Source of the DNA: CAZISM01 sp964541895 | GTDB lineage: Bacteria; Zhuqueibacterota; Zhuqueibacteria; Residuimicrobiales; Residuimicrobiaceae | Direction: 5' to 3' | NCBI GenBank assembly: GCA_964541895.1 | Contig: CAZISM010000066.1 | Span: 1-29,992 of the forward strand | Length of the DNA: 29,992 nucleotides | Shown: positions 9,015 to 19,994 of the stretch, one piece after another | Position numbering within the stretch: position 1 is the first letter of the stretch | Layout: the number at the start of each line of letters is the position of its first letter | Made by a program: the position numbers and the translations under genes | The notes under the pieces: generated by a model | Seen by the model: only the letters and a program-made list of their open reading frames with translations | Database searches by the model: none | What the model was told of the DNA's origin: nothing

Positions 9015-9022
<8 letters not shown>
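7610..9022 (-). CDS. gltD: Glutamate synthase (NADPH) small subunit
   Basis: The beta subunit of NADPH glutamate synthase takes electrons from NADPH through FAD and iron-sulphur clusters and passes them to GltB. The 470 residues are the usual length. Cys46, 49, 54 and 59 (CMDCGVPHC...GC) and Cys98, 102 and 106 (CPAPCEAAC) match the N-terminal cluster-binding region. The FAD-binding VVGSGPAGL starts at about 150. The NAD(P)H-binding VIGGGDTGSD starts at about 289. The C-terminal FAD contact IFAAGDAVQGASLVV is present. The ATG overlaps the end of gltB by 8 nt, a standard sign of translational coupling and fixed stoichiometry. No clear intrinsic terminator follows, although an eight-T run lies just after the stop on the minus strand. 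Confidence 0.97.
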
Positions 9023-13571
<4,549 letters not shown>

Positions 13572-13681
13572 GGGTTTACCTGTAAATAATAACTAGTCTC
13601 CCTTGCGGGGCTGTTTGACAAAAAATAAAAATTGTTGTAAAGGGTGATGATTAAGCGATCGTGACTATAGAGGCGGCGAGA

Positions 13682-13697
13682 TTCGCCCACGGGCGAA
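13682..13697. repeat. Short perfect hairpin in gltB upstream region
   Basis: TTCGCCC (13682-13688) pairs with GGGCGAA (13691-13697) across a two-base loop. It is followed by AGCCGCTACGGCC, a phrase close to one in the 7283-7609 gap (GGCCGCTACGCGACC), so it may belong to the same type of hairpin clusters. Confidence 0.5.
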
Positions 13698-13973
13698 AAC
13701 AGCCGCTACGGCCTCGTCTGAGTGGCCGGTGCCAACGATCCTTGAGGTCGGCGCCAGTGATAGAGTTCCCTGAAGGAAGCAGACTGATATGTGCAGTACG
13801 GATAAAGATGTGTAAAATCCTTATATTAAAGCTCGAATATGATGATATTTTTTGAATATGTCAAGGCAATTTTGCGATACAAACCCTCTTGATGTTGACG
13901 AATTCCATAATACCGAACAGGCGCGGATAGCATTTAACAACGGCGTTGACAAAACAGCAACCGGCCTGCAGCA

Positions 13974-14010
13974 GTTGCACCGGCGCAGGTGCTCTGCTTC
14001 CCGGTGCAAC
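13974..14010. repeat. 10-bp inverted repeat with nested stem
   Basis: GTTGCACCGG (13974-13983) pairs perfectly with CCGGTGCAAC (14001-14010). The 17-nt loop contains a nested GCAG/CTGC stem. It has the look of a structured RNA or protein-binding site. On the minus strand it would lie about 400 nt 5' of gltB. No U-tract follows on either strand. Confidence 0.5.
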
Positions 14011-14055
14011 AGCGGTAAAGGCTCGGCCGGGGTGCAGCCGCGCCGGTCCTGAAAG

Positions 14056-14107
14056 GCATAGTGACAGGGCGCGATGTTGGTATGGATCTGCGACCCTGTC
14101 ACTATGC
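14056..14107. repeat. 14-bp perfect inverted repeat after dipeptidase gene
   Basis: GCATAGTGACAGGG (14056-14069) pairs perfectly with 14094-14107 around a 24-nt loop. It lies about 75 nt past the dipeptidase stop on the minus strand. A terminator is possible but no run of U follows on either strand. A small mobile-element end or a regulatory RNA hairpin is also possible. A weaker 6-bp stem (14117-14122 with 14133-14138) lies beside it. Confidence 0.6.
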
Positions 14108-14180
14108 TATTGGTCGCCGGCTCCTCACCGCCAGCCGGGTTGATGGACCGAATAGCCATGCGGCAACACCCAGCGCGGAT

Positions 14181-15806
14181 TTAGTGCGTGGCGATTTCGC
14201 CTTCGAGCTTGCGCATTTTCAGCTGCTCGCCGGTGTCGTTGGCAATGCGGCGATACCATGAAGCGGGATAACCGATATGCTTGACGCGGTTCAATTCATC
14301 CTTGGTATTGCCGTCCATGTATTTGACCAAAAGCTTTTCGCCCAGCTTGCGCCAGCGCTGAACGGTGCGCTCGGTTTGCGCCACGCTGTATTGCGTCAAA
14401 TAATCACGGGCCAGCTGCGGCGAGTTCTTCCAAAGCACCAGGGCGGCAGCATCGATTTCCGCCTGATTGGCGACAAAGCTGTTTTCCAGTTCCCGCTGTA
14501 CGATCTGCACGTCCTTGATCATTTCACTGTAACGCAAATAGCAGAAATTGGCAACCCAGTTGAACACCCAGAACGCCGAATCCCAGGTAAACTGCGTAAA
14601 GGAGCCGGTGCCGACGGCAAAATGATAGGGCGCCTTGTCGATGCCGCAGTACATGGGCACATACACCGTGCTGTAGGTGTCGTCCACGCCGAACCAGAAC
14701 ACGCCGCCGATGGCGTCCGGCAGCCAGCTGCGCGCCTGCGCCACAAAGGAAAAGCCGGTCTGTTGGGTGGAAATAGCCCGTTCGTTAAAATATTCGGTGC
14801 TGTCCACTTTCCAGGTGAGCGGCCGCCAGCGATAGGGCAGGCCATAGGGGCCGGCGCCGACATCTTTGCTCATGTCCAGAGAGGTGCCTTCGTAATGGTC
14901 GCGCATCAGCGCCATGGCGTCCTGCACCGACAGCTTTTTATCCGGCTTGATCCACAGCGGCAGCCGCTGTGCCCCTTTGACACCTTGTACAAAATCCTCG
15001 CTCCAGTTCTGCGAGGGCGCGGCGCGGCGGAACATGCTCCAGACGCGGGCTTCGCAAAAACGCACCGCATCGAACGTCAAGGGCGCATAGGCGTCGGCAA
15101 AACTGAATTCGGCATCAGCGCCCTTGTAATAGCCTTTCGCTTTGGCAAAAGAGATCACGTCGGCTGCGTACATGCAGTTTACCTTGTCGTTGAGCGGAAA
15201 CTGCCGGATGCGCGCCTGATTGGCATGGCCGCAGATATAGCCGTCCGGTACCCGCAGCGCCACCCAGACCGCGCCTTTGTTGCCCGGGCCCTTGCCTATC
15301 ATATCCATGATCCAGACCTCGTTGGGATCGGCGATGGAGAAGGATTCGCCGGAGCTGGCATAGCCGTACTCCGCCACCAGATCGGTCATGACCTTGATCG
15401 CTTCGCGCGCCGTTTTGGCGCGCTGCAGGGCGAGATACATCAGGCTGCCGTAATCGACCACGCCTTTGGGATCCGTCAGTTCGCCGCGGCCGCCATAGGT
15501 GGTTTCACCGATGGAAACCTGATATTCGTTCATGTTGCCCACCACCTGCCAGGTGCGGGCCGCCTGTTTGATCTGGCCGAGATATCTCCCGGAATCCCAA
15601 TCATACACATCCACCAGGGTGCCTTCCTGGTGAATGCCGCGGGGCGCGAAAAACAGCTCGCCGTACAAGACGTGCGAATCGGCCAGATAGGTAATAAAGG
15701 TGGAACCATCCGTGGACGCGCCTTTGCTGACCAGCAGATTCGTGCACGCCTGCACCACCGGGACAGACAGACCCAGCAACAGTAAAATCCATACCGCCTT
15801 TTTCAT
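14181..15806 (-). CDS. Secreted peptidase family C69 (PepD-type dipeptidase)
   Basis: An Ntn-hydrolase dipeptidase of the C69 family, expected to cut dipeptides outside the cytoplasm. The 541 residues begin with a signal peptide (basic KK, then a leucine-rich core) ending in VVQA. The next residue, Cys21 in CTNLLVSKGASTDGST, matches the family's N-terminal nucleophile, so signal cleavage would itself create the active enzyme. The conserved YGGRGELTDPKG, ANQARIRQF and WFGVDDT regions follow. The VQAC junction also resembles a lipobox, but lipidation would block the nucleophile. The ATG has AGAGGA upstream and a fair promoter at 15843-15871. The gene stands alone, divergent from the HAD gene. 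Assignment to C69 is firm; the exact substrate is unknown. Confidence 0.92.
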   Translation of the reverse strand: MKKAVWILLLLGLSVPVVQACTNLLVSKGASTDGSTFITYLADSHVLYGELFFAPRGIHQEGTLVDVYDWDSGRYLGQIKQAARTWQVVGNMNEYQVSIGETTYGGRGELTDPKGVVDYGSLMYLALQRAKTAREAIKVMTDLVAEYGYASSGESFSIADPNEVWIMDMIGKGPGNKGAVWVALRVPDGYICGHANQARIRQFPLNDKVNCMYAADVISFAKAKGYYKGADAEFSFADAYAPLTFDAVRFCEARVWSMFRRAAPSQNWSEDFVQGVKGAQRLPLWIKPDKKLSVQDAMALMRDHYEGTSLDMSKDVGAGPYGLPYRWRPLTWKVDSTEYFNERAISTQQTGFSFVAQARSWLPDAIGGVFWFGVDDTYSTVYVPMYCGIDKAPYHFAVGTGSFTQFTWDSAFWVFNWVANFCYLRYSEMIKDVQIVQRELENSFVANQAEIDAAALVLWKNSPQLARDYLTQYSVAQTERTVQRWRKLGEKLLVKYMDGNTKDELNRVKHIGYPASWYRRIANDTGEQLKMRKLEGEIATH

Positions 15807-15842
15807 TCTCGTCCTCTTGTTATCCGTTCATTACGTTTCAGG

Positions 15843-15871
15843 AAATTAGCCATTTTTTGTAATATTTTCAA
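15843..15871 (-). promoter_or_regulatory. Candidate promoter of the C69 dipeptidase
   Basis: On the minus strand TTGAAA (15871-15866) and TAATTT (15848-15843) lie 17 nt apart in AT-rich DNA, about 37 nt before the ATG at 15806. The -35 matches at five of six bases and the -10 only at three, so this is moderate support. Confidence 0.35.
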
Positions 15872-15928
15872 TACAATCGTGCAGGAGAGCGTGTTCGCCT
15901 GGCATTCTTTCGGCGTTTTTCAAAGCTG

Positions 15929-15957
15929 TTGCTTCCGGTTTGTGTTTTTCTTATCTT
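15929..15957 (+). promoter_or_regulatory. Candidate promoter of the HAD phosphatase gene
   Basis: TTGCTT (15929-15934) and TATCTT (15952-15957) are 17 nt apart and end 29 nt before the ATG at 15987. The match is three of six and four of six. The position and spacing are right but the hexamers are weak. Confidence 0.35.
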
Positions 15958-15986
15958 AGGGACATACTATCCTGAACGGACGGATC

Positions 15987-16667
15987 ATGAAAATACTGTT
16001 GTTCGATATCGACGGCACTCTGATGCTTTCCGGCGGCGCCGGCTTGCGTGCCATGAACCAGGCCTTTTTTGACATCTATGGAATTGAGGAGGTTTTCAGC
16101 GGCATCAATCTCGCCGGCCGCACCGACACCTCCATTTTTCGTGACGCAGTAAAAGCCCGTCATCTCCCCGATACGCCGGCGGCGCTGCAGGAATTTCAAA
16201 AGCGGTACTTTGCCTGTTTGCCGGCCGAGCTGGATAATCCGGCCGGTGATAAAAAACTGATGCCCGGCGTGGCGGCCTTGTTGCCGGCTCTGCAGCAGAG
16301 GGAGCAAGTTTTTCTCGGCCTGCTCACCGGCAACTGGGAGACCAGCGGCTATATCAAACTGGCGCACTTTGGGCTGGACCGCTATTTTTCTTTCGGCGCG
16401 TTTGCCGACGATTCGGAAAAAAGGCCGGAGCTGTTGCCCTATGCGATCCGCCGTTTTGCGGCCAAGTATGAGCGCACACCGGCGCCCGATCAGATTTACG
16501 TGATCGGCGACACCCCCAGCGATATTTTGTGCGCCCAACCCCACAACGCCAAAGCCGTGGCCGTGGCCGCGGCACATTATAAAGAAAAGGATTTGCAGCC
16601 GTATAACCCGGATTTTCTGTTGCAGGACTTGTCGGATTTGCCGCAGGTGTTGTCCATTTTGGGATAG
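15987..16667 (+). CDS. HAD-superfamily hydrolase, phosphoglycolate-phosphatase-like
   Basis: 226 residues, cytoplasmic, expected to dephosphorylate a small metabolite. All four HAD motifs are visible: DIDGT with nucleophile D7 and acid D9, Thr114 in LLTGN, Lys145, and GDTPSD with D175 and D179. A helical cap (about 15-85) lies between motifs I and II, which is the subclass I layout of Gph/PGP-type phosphatases. The substrate cannot be read from sequence. The gene starts a plus-strand group opposite the dipeptidase. A palindrome cluster follows its stop, so it may not be co-transcribed with the kinase gene at 16873. Confidence 0.9.
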   Translation: MKILLFDIDGTLMLSGGAGLRAMNQAFFDIYGIEEVFSGINLAGRTDTSIFRDAVKARHLPDTPAALQEFQKRYFACLPAELDNPAGDKKLMPGVAALLPALQQREQVFLGLLTGNWETSGYIKLAHFGLDRYFSFGAFADDSEKRPELLPYAIRRFAAKYERTPAPDQIYVIGDTPSDILCAQPHNAKAVAVAAAHYKEKDLQPYNPDFLLQDLSDLPQVLSILG

Positions 16668-16714
16668 ATATTGAGCAAATCAGACAAAGCAGAGCCTTGC
16701 AGCAATATCCCGTT

Positions 16715-16840
16715 GTATCTCGGGCAAAAGCCCGATCCAGGATTCCGCCCGGGGAAACATTCCCCGGGCGATCAGTGCTATTTTCGGGGCGCGGTTCTGC
16801 CACCGCCCCGCACCATCGCCGGCAGGAGCCGGCTCCTACA
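16715..16840. repeat. Cluster B of short perfect hairpins between HAD and adenosine kinase genes
   Basis: The gap 16668-16872 holds CGGGC/GCCCG (16721-16734), the 10-bp stem GCCCGGGGAA/TTCCCCGGGC (16747-16756 with 16760-16769), CGGGGCG/CGCCCCG (16785-16791 with 16804-16810) and the palindrome AGGAGCCGGCTCCT (16824-16837). Positions 16715-16777 match 7458-7520 at 57 of 63 bases. The differences fall outside the core stem pairs, mostly in loops and spacers. The last palindrome resembles the GTAGGAGCCGGCTCCTGCCGG type of extragenic repeat. Confidence 0.8.
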
Positions 16841-16872
16841 AACGCAATCGATTCTTATTCAGGAGAACATAG

Positions 16873-17358
16873 ATGAACATCAAAACCGTTGCCATCGAAA
16901 ATCCCGGCGAATTGAACTTTATCCTGGGCCAATCTCATTTCATCAAAACCGTCGATGACGTGCACGAAGCGCTGGTCGCGGCCGTGCCCGGCATCAAATT
17001 CGGTCTGGCGTTTTGCGAAGCCTCCGGCCCCTGTCTGGTGCGCTGCAGCGGCACCGACAGCGCGTTGGTGGAACTGGCGAAAAAGAACGCTCTGGCGCTG
17101 GCGGCCGGCCACAGCTTTATTCTTTTTCTCGGCAACGCCTATCCCATCAACCTGCTCCGCGTCCTGCGCCAGGTGCCAGAGATCGTCACCATTTTTTGCG
17201 CCACGGCCAATCCCGTTCAGGTCGTTGTGGCGCAAACCGAACAGGGGTGCGGCATACTCGGTGTGGTGGATGGCCTGTCGCCAAAAGGTGTAGAGACCGA
17301 GGTGGACGTCAAACACCGTCGCGAATTCCTGCAGAACATTGGTTATCGTTTAAGTTAG
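16873..17358 (+). CDS. Adenosine-specific kinase (PF04008 family)
   Basis: 161 residues matching the small adenosine-specific kinase family first described by structure from hyperthermophilic archaea. Visible family features include FILGQSHFIKTVDD, IKFGLAFCEASGPCLVR, GHSFILFLGNAYPINLL and the CATANPVQVVVAQTEQGCGILGVVDG core. The reaction assigned to the family is adenosine phosphorylation or binding; biochemical proof is thin. It is cytoplasmic with no membrane segment. The ATG is well supported by AGGAGA eight bases upstream. The symporter gene follows after 44 nt in the same direction and may be in the same transcript. Confidence 0.9.
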   Translation: MNIKTVAIENPGELNFILGQSHFIKTVDDVHEALVAAVPGIKFGLAFCEASGPCLVRCSGTDSALVELAKKNALALAAGHSFILFLGNAYPINLLRVLRQVPEIVTIFCATANPVQVVVAQTEQGCGILGVVDGLSPKGVETEVDVKHRREFLQNIGYRLS

Positions 17359-17402
17359 CCGTTTCCGTTGCATCCGCATCTCATCCCAGAACAGGTGAAC
17401 CG

Positions 17403-18935
17403 ATGAACTTGTCCCTTTTGGATATTCTCTTTTTTGTCCTGTTTTTTTTAACCGTGATTTCCGTGAGCCTGTATAAAAGCCGGAAAGAAAAAAACGCTGA
17501 AGATTATTTCCTCGCCGGTCGCGGCCTGAAATGGTATCTGATCGGCTTTTCCATTGTGGCGGCCAACATCTCTACCGAACAGTTCGTCGGCATGAGCGGC
17601 CAGGGCGCCGGTCAGGTGGGCCTGGCTGTGGCCGGGTATCAACTGCTCGGATCCATCACCATCGTGCTGGTGGCGATGTGGTTCCTGCCCAGATTCCTGC
17701 GTGCCGGCATCTATACCATGCCGGAATATCTCGAGTATCGCTACAATCCGACCGCGCGGGCGATCATGGCGCTGGCGACGGTCATCATCTATGTCAGCGT
17801 CACTACCACCGCCGTGCTCTATTCCGGGGCGCTGACGCTGCACACCGTGTTCGACGTGGATATGATCACCGCGGTCTGGCTGATCGGCGGCATTGCGGTG
17901 ATTTATACCACCTGGGGCGGCCTGCAGGCCGTTGCCTGGGCCGACCTGTTTCAGGGCTCGGCCCTGCTGATCGGCGGCCTCTTTGTGATGGTGCTGGGAT
18001 TCAACGCCATCGGCGGCGTGGCTCCGTTTCTGCAGGCCAATGCCGACCGGCTGCATATGGTCCTGCCCAGGGATCATCCGGAAATGCCGTGGACCGTCCT
18101 GATCATCGGTTTGTGGATTCCCAATTTCTATTACTGCGGCCTGAACCAGTTCATCATGCAGAGAACGCTGGCAGCCAAAGATCTGCGCCAGGGACAAATG
18201 GGCATCATCTTTGCCGCTGCCCTCTGGCTGCTCATCCCCTTCGCCATCGTCTTCCCGGGCATCATGTCCATGCAGCTGTATGGCGACAAACTGGCTTCGG
18301 CCGACCAGGCCTTTCCCACCCTGATCCGAAACCTGGTGCCTCTGGGTCTGCGCGGCTTTATCTTTGCCGCTCTCACCGGCGCCGTGATCAGCACCCTGGC
18401 GTCGGTTCTCAATTCATCGGCCACCATTCTCACCATGGATCTTTATAAACGCCATTGGCGCAAAGAGGCGTCTCAGAGCAACCTGGTCCGTTTTGGTCGC
18501 AGCACGACCGTGGTGTTCATGCTCATCGGCTGCTGGATCGCACCCAAGCTGGCCGATCCGCGCTTTGGCGGCATTTTCCATTACATTCAGGAATTCCAGG
18601 GTTATATCTCTCCCGGCATCCTGGCGGCATTTGTCTTTGGTTTTGTCATCAAACGGGCCCCGGCCGCTGCCGGCGTGGCCGCACTGCTGGCCAGCGCTCC
18701 CATCTATGGTGTACTGGCCTGGAAGTTCGGCCATATCGCCTTTCTCAATCGCATGGCCATCACCTTTGCTCTCATCCTGGCGATCATGGCGCTGATCACC
18801 TGGTGGCGACCTTTGGCAGAAGAAAAAAAGCTGCCGGTACGCGAAGAGGTGGAAAAATCCACCTCTGCCCTGGTGCCGATTCTGGGATCTATGGTGATTG
18901 CGGCGGTCGTCGGCTTTTACATACTATTCTGGTAA
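17403..18935 (+). CDS. Sodium/solute symporter (SSS family, SGLT-like)
   Basis: 510 residues with about 13-14 hydrophobic helices, an inner-membrane Na+-driven importer of the SLC5/SSS family. The early signature EDYFLAGRGLKW (about 33-44) is followed by AANISTEQFVGMSG, as in the Vibrio Na+/galactose transporter. A Na+-site-like VISTLAS at about 328-334 is followed by LNSSATILTMDLYKRH, also typical. Sugar or inositol is the best guess for substrate; a nucleoside is possible given the neighbouring kinase. The start was set at the ATG at 17403 with ACAGG upstream, not at the longer frame opening at 17013, which overlaps the kinase gene and lacks symporter sequence. Its stop is only 2 nt before hypA, an unexpected linkage. 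Confidence 0.93.
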   Translation: MNLSLLDILFFVLFFLTVISVSLYKSRKEKNAEDYFLAGRGLKWYLIGFSIVAANISTEQFVGMSGQGAGQVGLAVAGYQLLGSITIVLVAMWFLPRFLRAGIYTMPEYLEYRYNPTARAIMALATVIIYVSVTTTAVLYSGALTLHTVFDVDMITAVWLIGGIAVIYTTWGGLQAVAWADLFQGSALLIGGLFVMVLGFNAIGGVAPFLQANADRLHMVLPRDHPEMPWTVLIIGLWIPNFYYCGLNQFIMQRTLAAKDLRQGQMGIIFAAALWLLIPFAIVFPGIMSMQLYGDKLASADQAFPTLIRNLVPLGLRGFIFAALTGAVISTLASVLNSSATILTMDLYKRHWRKEASQSNLVRFGRSTTVVFMLIGCWIAPKLADPRFGGIFHYIQEFQGYISPGILAAFVFGFVIKRAPAAAGVAALLASAPIYGVLAWKFGHIAFLNRMAITFALILAIMALITWWRPLAEEKKLPVREEVEKSTSALVPILGSMVIAAVVGFYILFW

Positions 18936-18937
18936 CC

Positions 18938-19282
18938 ATGCACGAAATGTCCATCGCGCAGGCCGTCATCGACACGGTGCTGCGTGAAATGCAGCACCGC
19001 GGCATAACACGGGTCAGCAAAATCGCCTTGCGCATCGGCGTCTGGAGCGGCGTCATGGCGGAGGCCGTCCAGTTCGGTTACGAAAGCTTGCGGTTGGATA
19101 CAGCGTTGCAGCATACAAGCCTGGAGATCGAACAGGTGGGCTTGCAACTCTATTGCCGCCAGTGCCGGCAAACCACAGAGGTGCGCGCCGCCACCCTGAC
19201 CTGTCCGTCCTGCCGGTCCGATCAAATCCAGGTCAGCGGCGGCGACGAGCTCGATATCGCTTTTTTTGTCGCAGAAGAGTGA
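18938..19282 (+). CDS. hypA: [NiFe]-hydrogenase nickel insertion protein HypA
   Basis: 114 residues, the usual length. Works with HypB to deliver Ni to the hydrogenase large subunit. The N-terminal MHE gives the Ni-binding His2. The zinc site is formed by Cys73/Cys76 (CRQC) and Cys89/Cys92 (CPSC). The ATG at 18938 is 2 nt after the symporter stop, so it is probably read by coupled translation. The longer frame upstream belongs to another reading frame of the symporter and was rejected. First of six maturation genes in the order A-B-F-C-D-E. Confidence 0.95.
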   Translation: MHEMSIAQAVIDTVLREMQHRGITRVSKIALRIGVWSGVMAEAVQFGYESLRLDTALQHTSLEIEQVGLQLYCRQCRQTTEVRAATLTCPSCRSDQIQVSGGDELDIAFFVAEE

Positions 19283-19288
19283 GCAGAG

Positions 19289-19948
19289 ATGAGCACAGCC
19301 ATTCCCATTGAAAAAAAGGTGCTGTCCGAAAACGACCGCCTCGCGGCCGAGATTCGAGCGCGACTGCACCGACACGGCGTTGTCGCCCTCAACCTGGTCA
19401 GTTCACCCGGCTCCGGGAAAACCTCTTTGCTGGAACGCACCTGTTCGGCTCTGCAGGGCCGCCTGCGCATGGCCCTGGTCGCCGGCGATGTGCAAACCGA
19501 GAACGATGCCCGCCGCCTGCTCAACGCCGGCGGCGCTCTGGTCAAGCCCATCATCACCGGCGGCGCCTGTCACCTCGATGCCAGAATGGTCGCGACCGCC
19601 ATTGCGGATTTCGACCTGGCAGAGCTCGACCTCCTCATCATCGAAAACGTCGGCAACCTGGTGTGTCCCTCCAGCTATGATCTCGGCGAGGACATGAAAG
19701 TCGTGTTGATCAGCACCAGCGAAGGCGACGACAAGCCGCTCAAATATCCCGCCATGTTCCGCCGCGCCTCGGTCATGGTCATCAATAAAATAGATCTGCT
19801 GGGCACCTCTGATTTTGAGCTGGAGCGGGTGAAAAAGAACGCCCTGGCCATCAATCCATCGCTGCGGATTTTCGAGCTTTCCTGCCGCAGCGGTGAGGGG
19901 CTGGCGGCGTGGTACGACTGGCTGCAGAGCCTGGTTCACTCTGCCTGA
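19289..19948 (+). CDS. hypB: Hydrogenase nickel incorporation GTPase HypB
   Basis: A 219-residue SIMIBI-class GTPase that loads Ni with HypA. The Walker A motif SSPGSGKTS has Lys44. GDVQTENDA, the metal-binding Cys94-His95 in GGACHLDA, the ENVGNLVCP motif and the guanine-specificity motif NKIDL are all visible. The N-terminus is short and has neither a His-rich stretch nor the CxxGCxC high-affinity Ni site found in some HypB proteins, so nickel storage is not expected. It begins 6 nt after hypA, with a GAGCAGAG ribosome site. Confidence 0.96.
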   Translation: MSTAIPIEKKVLSENDRLAAEIRARLHRHGVVALNLVSSPGSGKTSLLERTCSALQGRLRMALVAGDVQTENDARRLLNAGGALVKPIITGGACHLDARMVATAIADFDLAELDLLIIENVGNLVCPSSYDLGEDMKVVLISTSEGDDKPLKYPAMFRRASVMVINKIDLLGTSDFELERVKKNALAINPSLRIFELSCRSGEGLAAWYDWLQSLVHSA

Positions 19949-19994
19949 TGGATCCAGGCAGAGATATGGCTTCAACCATCGCACAGGTATCAAC

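Larger units (their letters stand above)
13572..14180. other. Long non-coding stretch 5' of gltB, rich in inverted repeats
   Basis: 609 nt between the dipeptidase 3' end and the gltB start, both on the minus strand. No reading frame here is convincing. The part near gltB (13572-13680) and 13800-13870 are AT-rich, while 13940-14140 is GC-rich and packed with inverted repeats. It probably holds the gltB promoter and leader, but no promoter pair with good spacing was found on the minus strand. Confidence 0.6.

Noticed and set aside
13615..13643. Plus-strand TTGACA with 17-nt spacing to TAAAGG
   Set aside because: The -35 is perfect but the -10 is poor (three of six) and no gene follows on the plus strand for over 2 kb. 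It could serve an unseen small RNA but is not called.
13858..14052. Possible small plus-strand gene starting MSRQFCDTNPLD
   Set aside because: The first 40 residues look mildly protein-like, but the second half is read through inverted repeats and is Arg/Cys/Ser-rich. There is no good ribosome site. It may be a gene remnant, but that is not supportable.
13940..14140. tRNA or known riboswitch in the structured region upstream of gltB
   Set aside because: No cloverleaf, no T-arm sequence and no recognisable riboswitch core could be traced on either strand.
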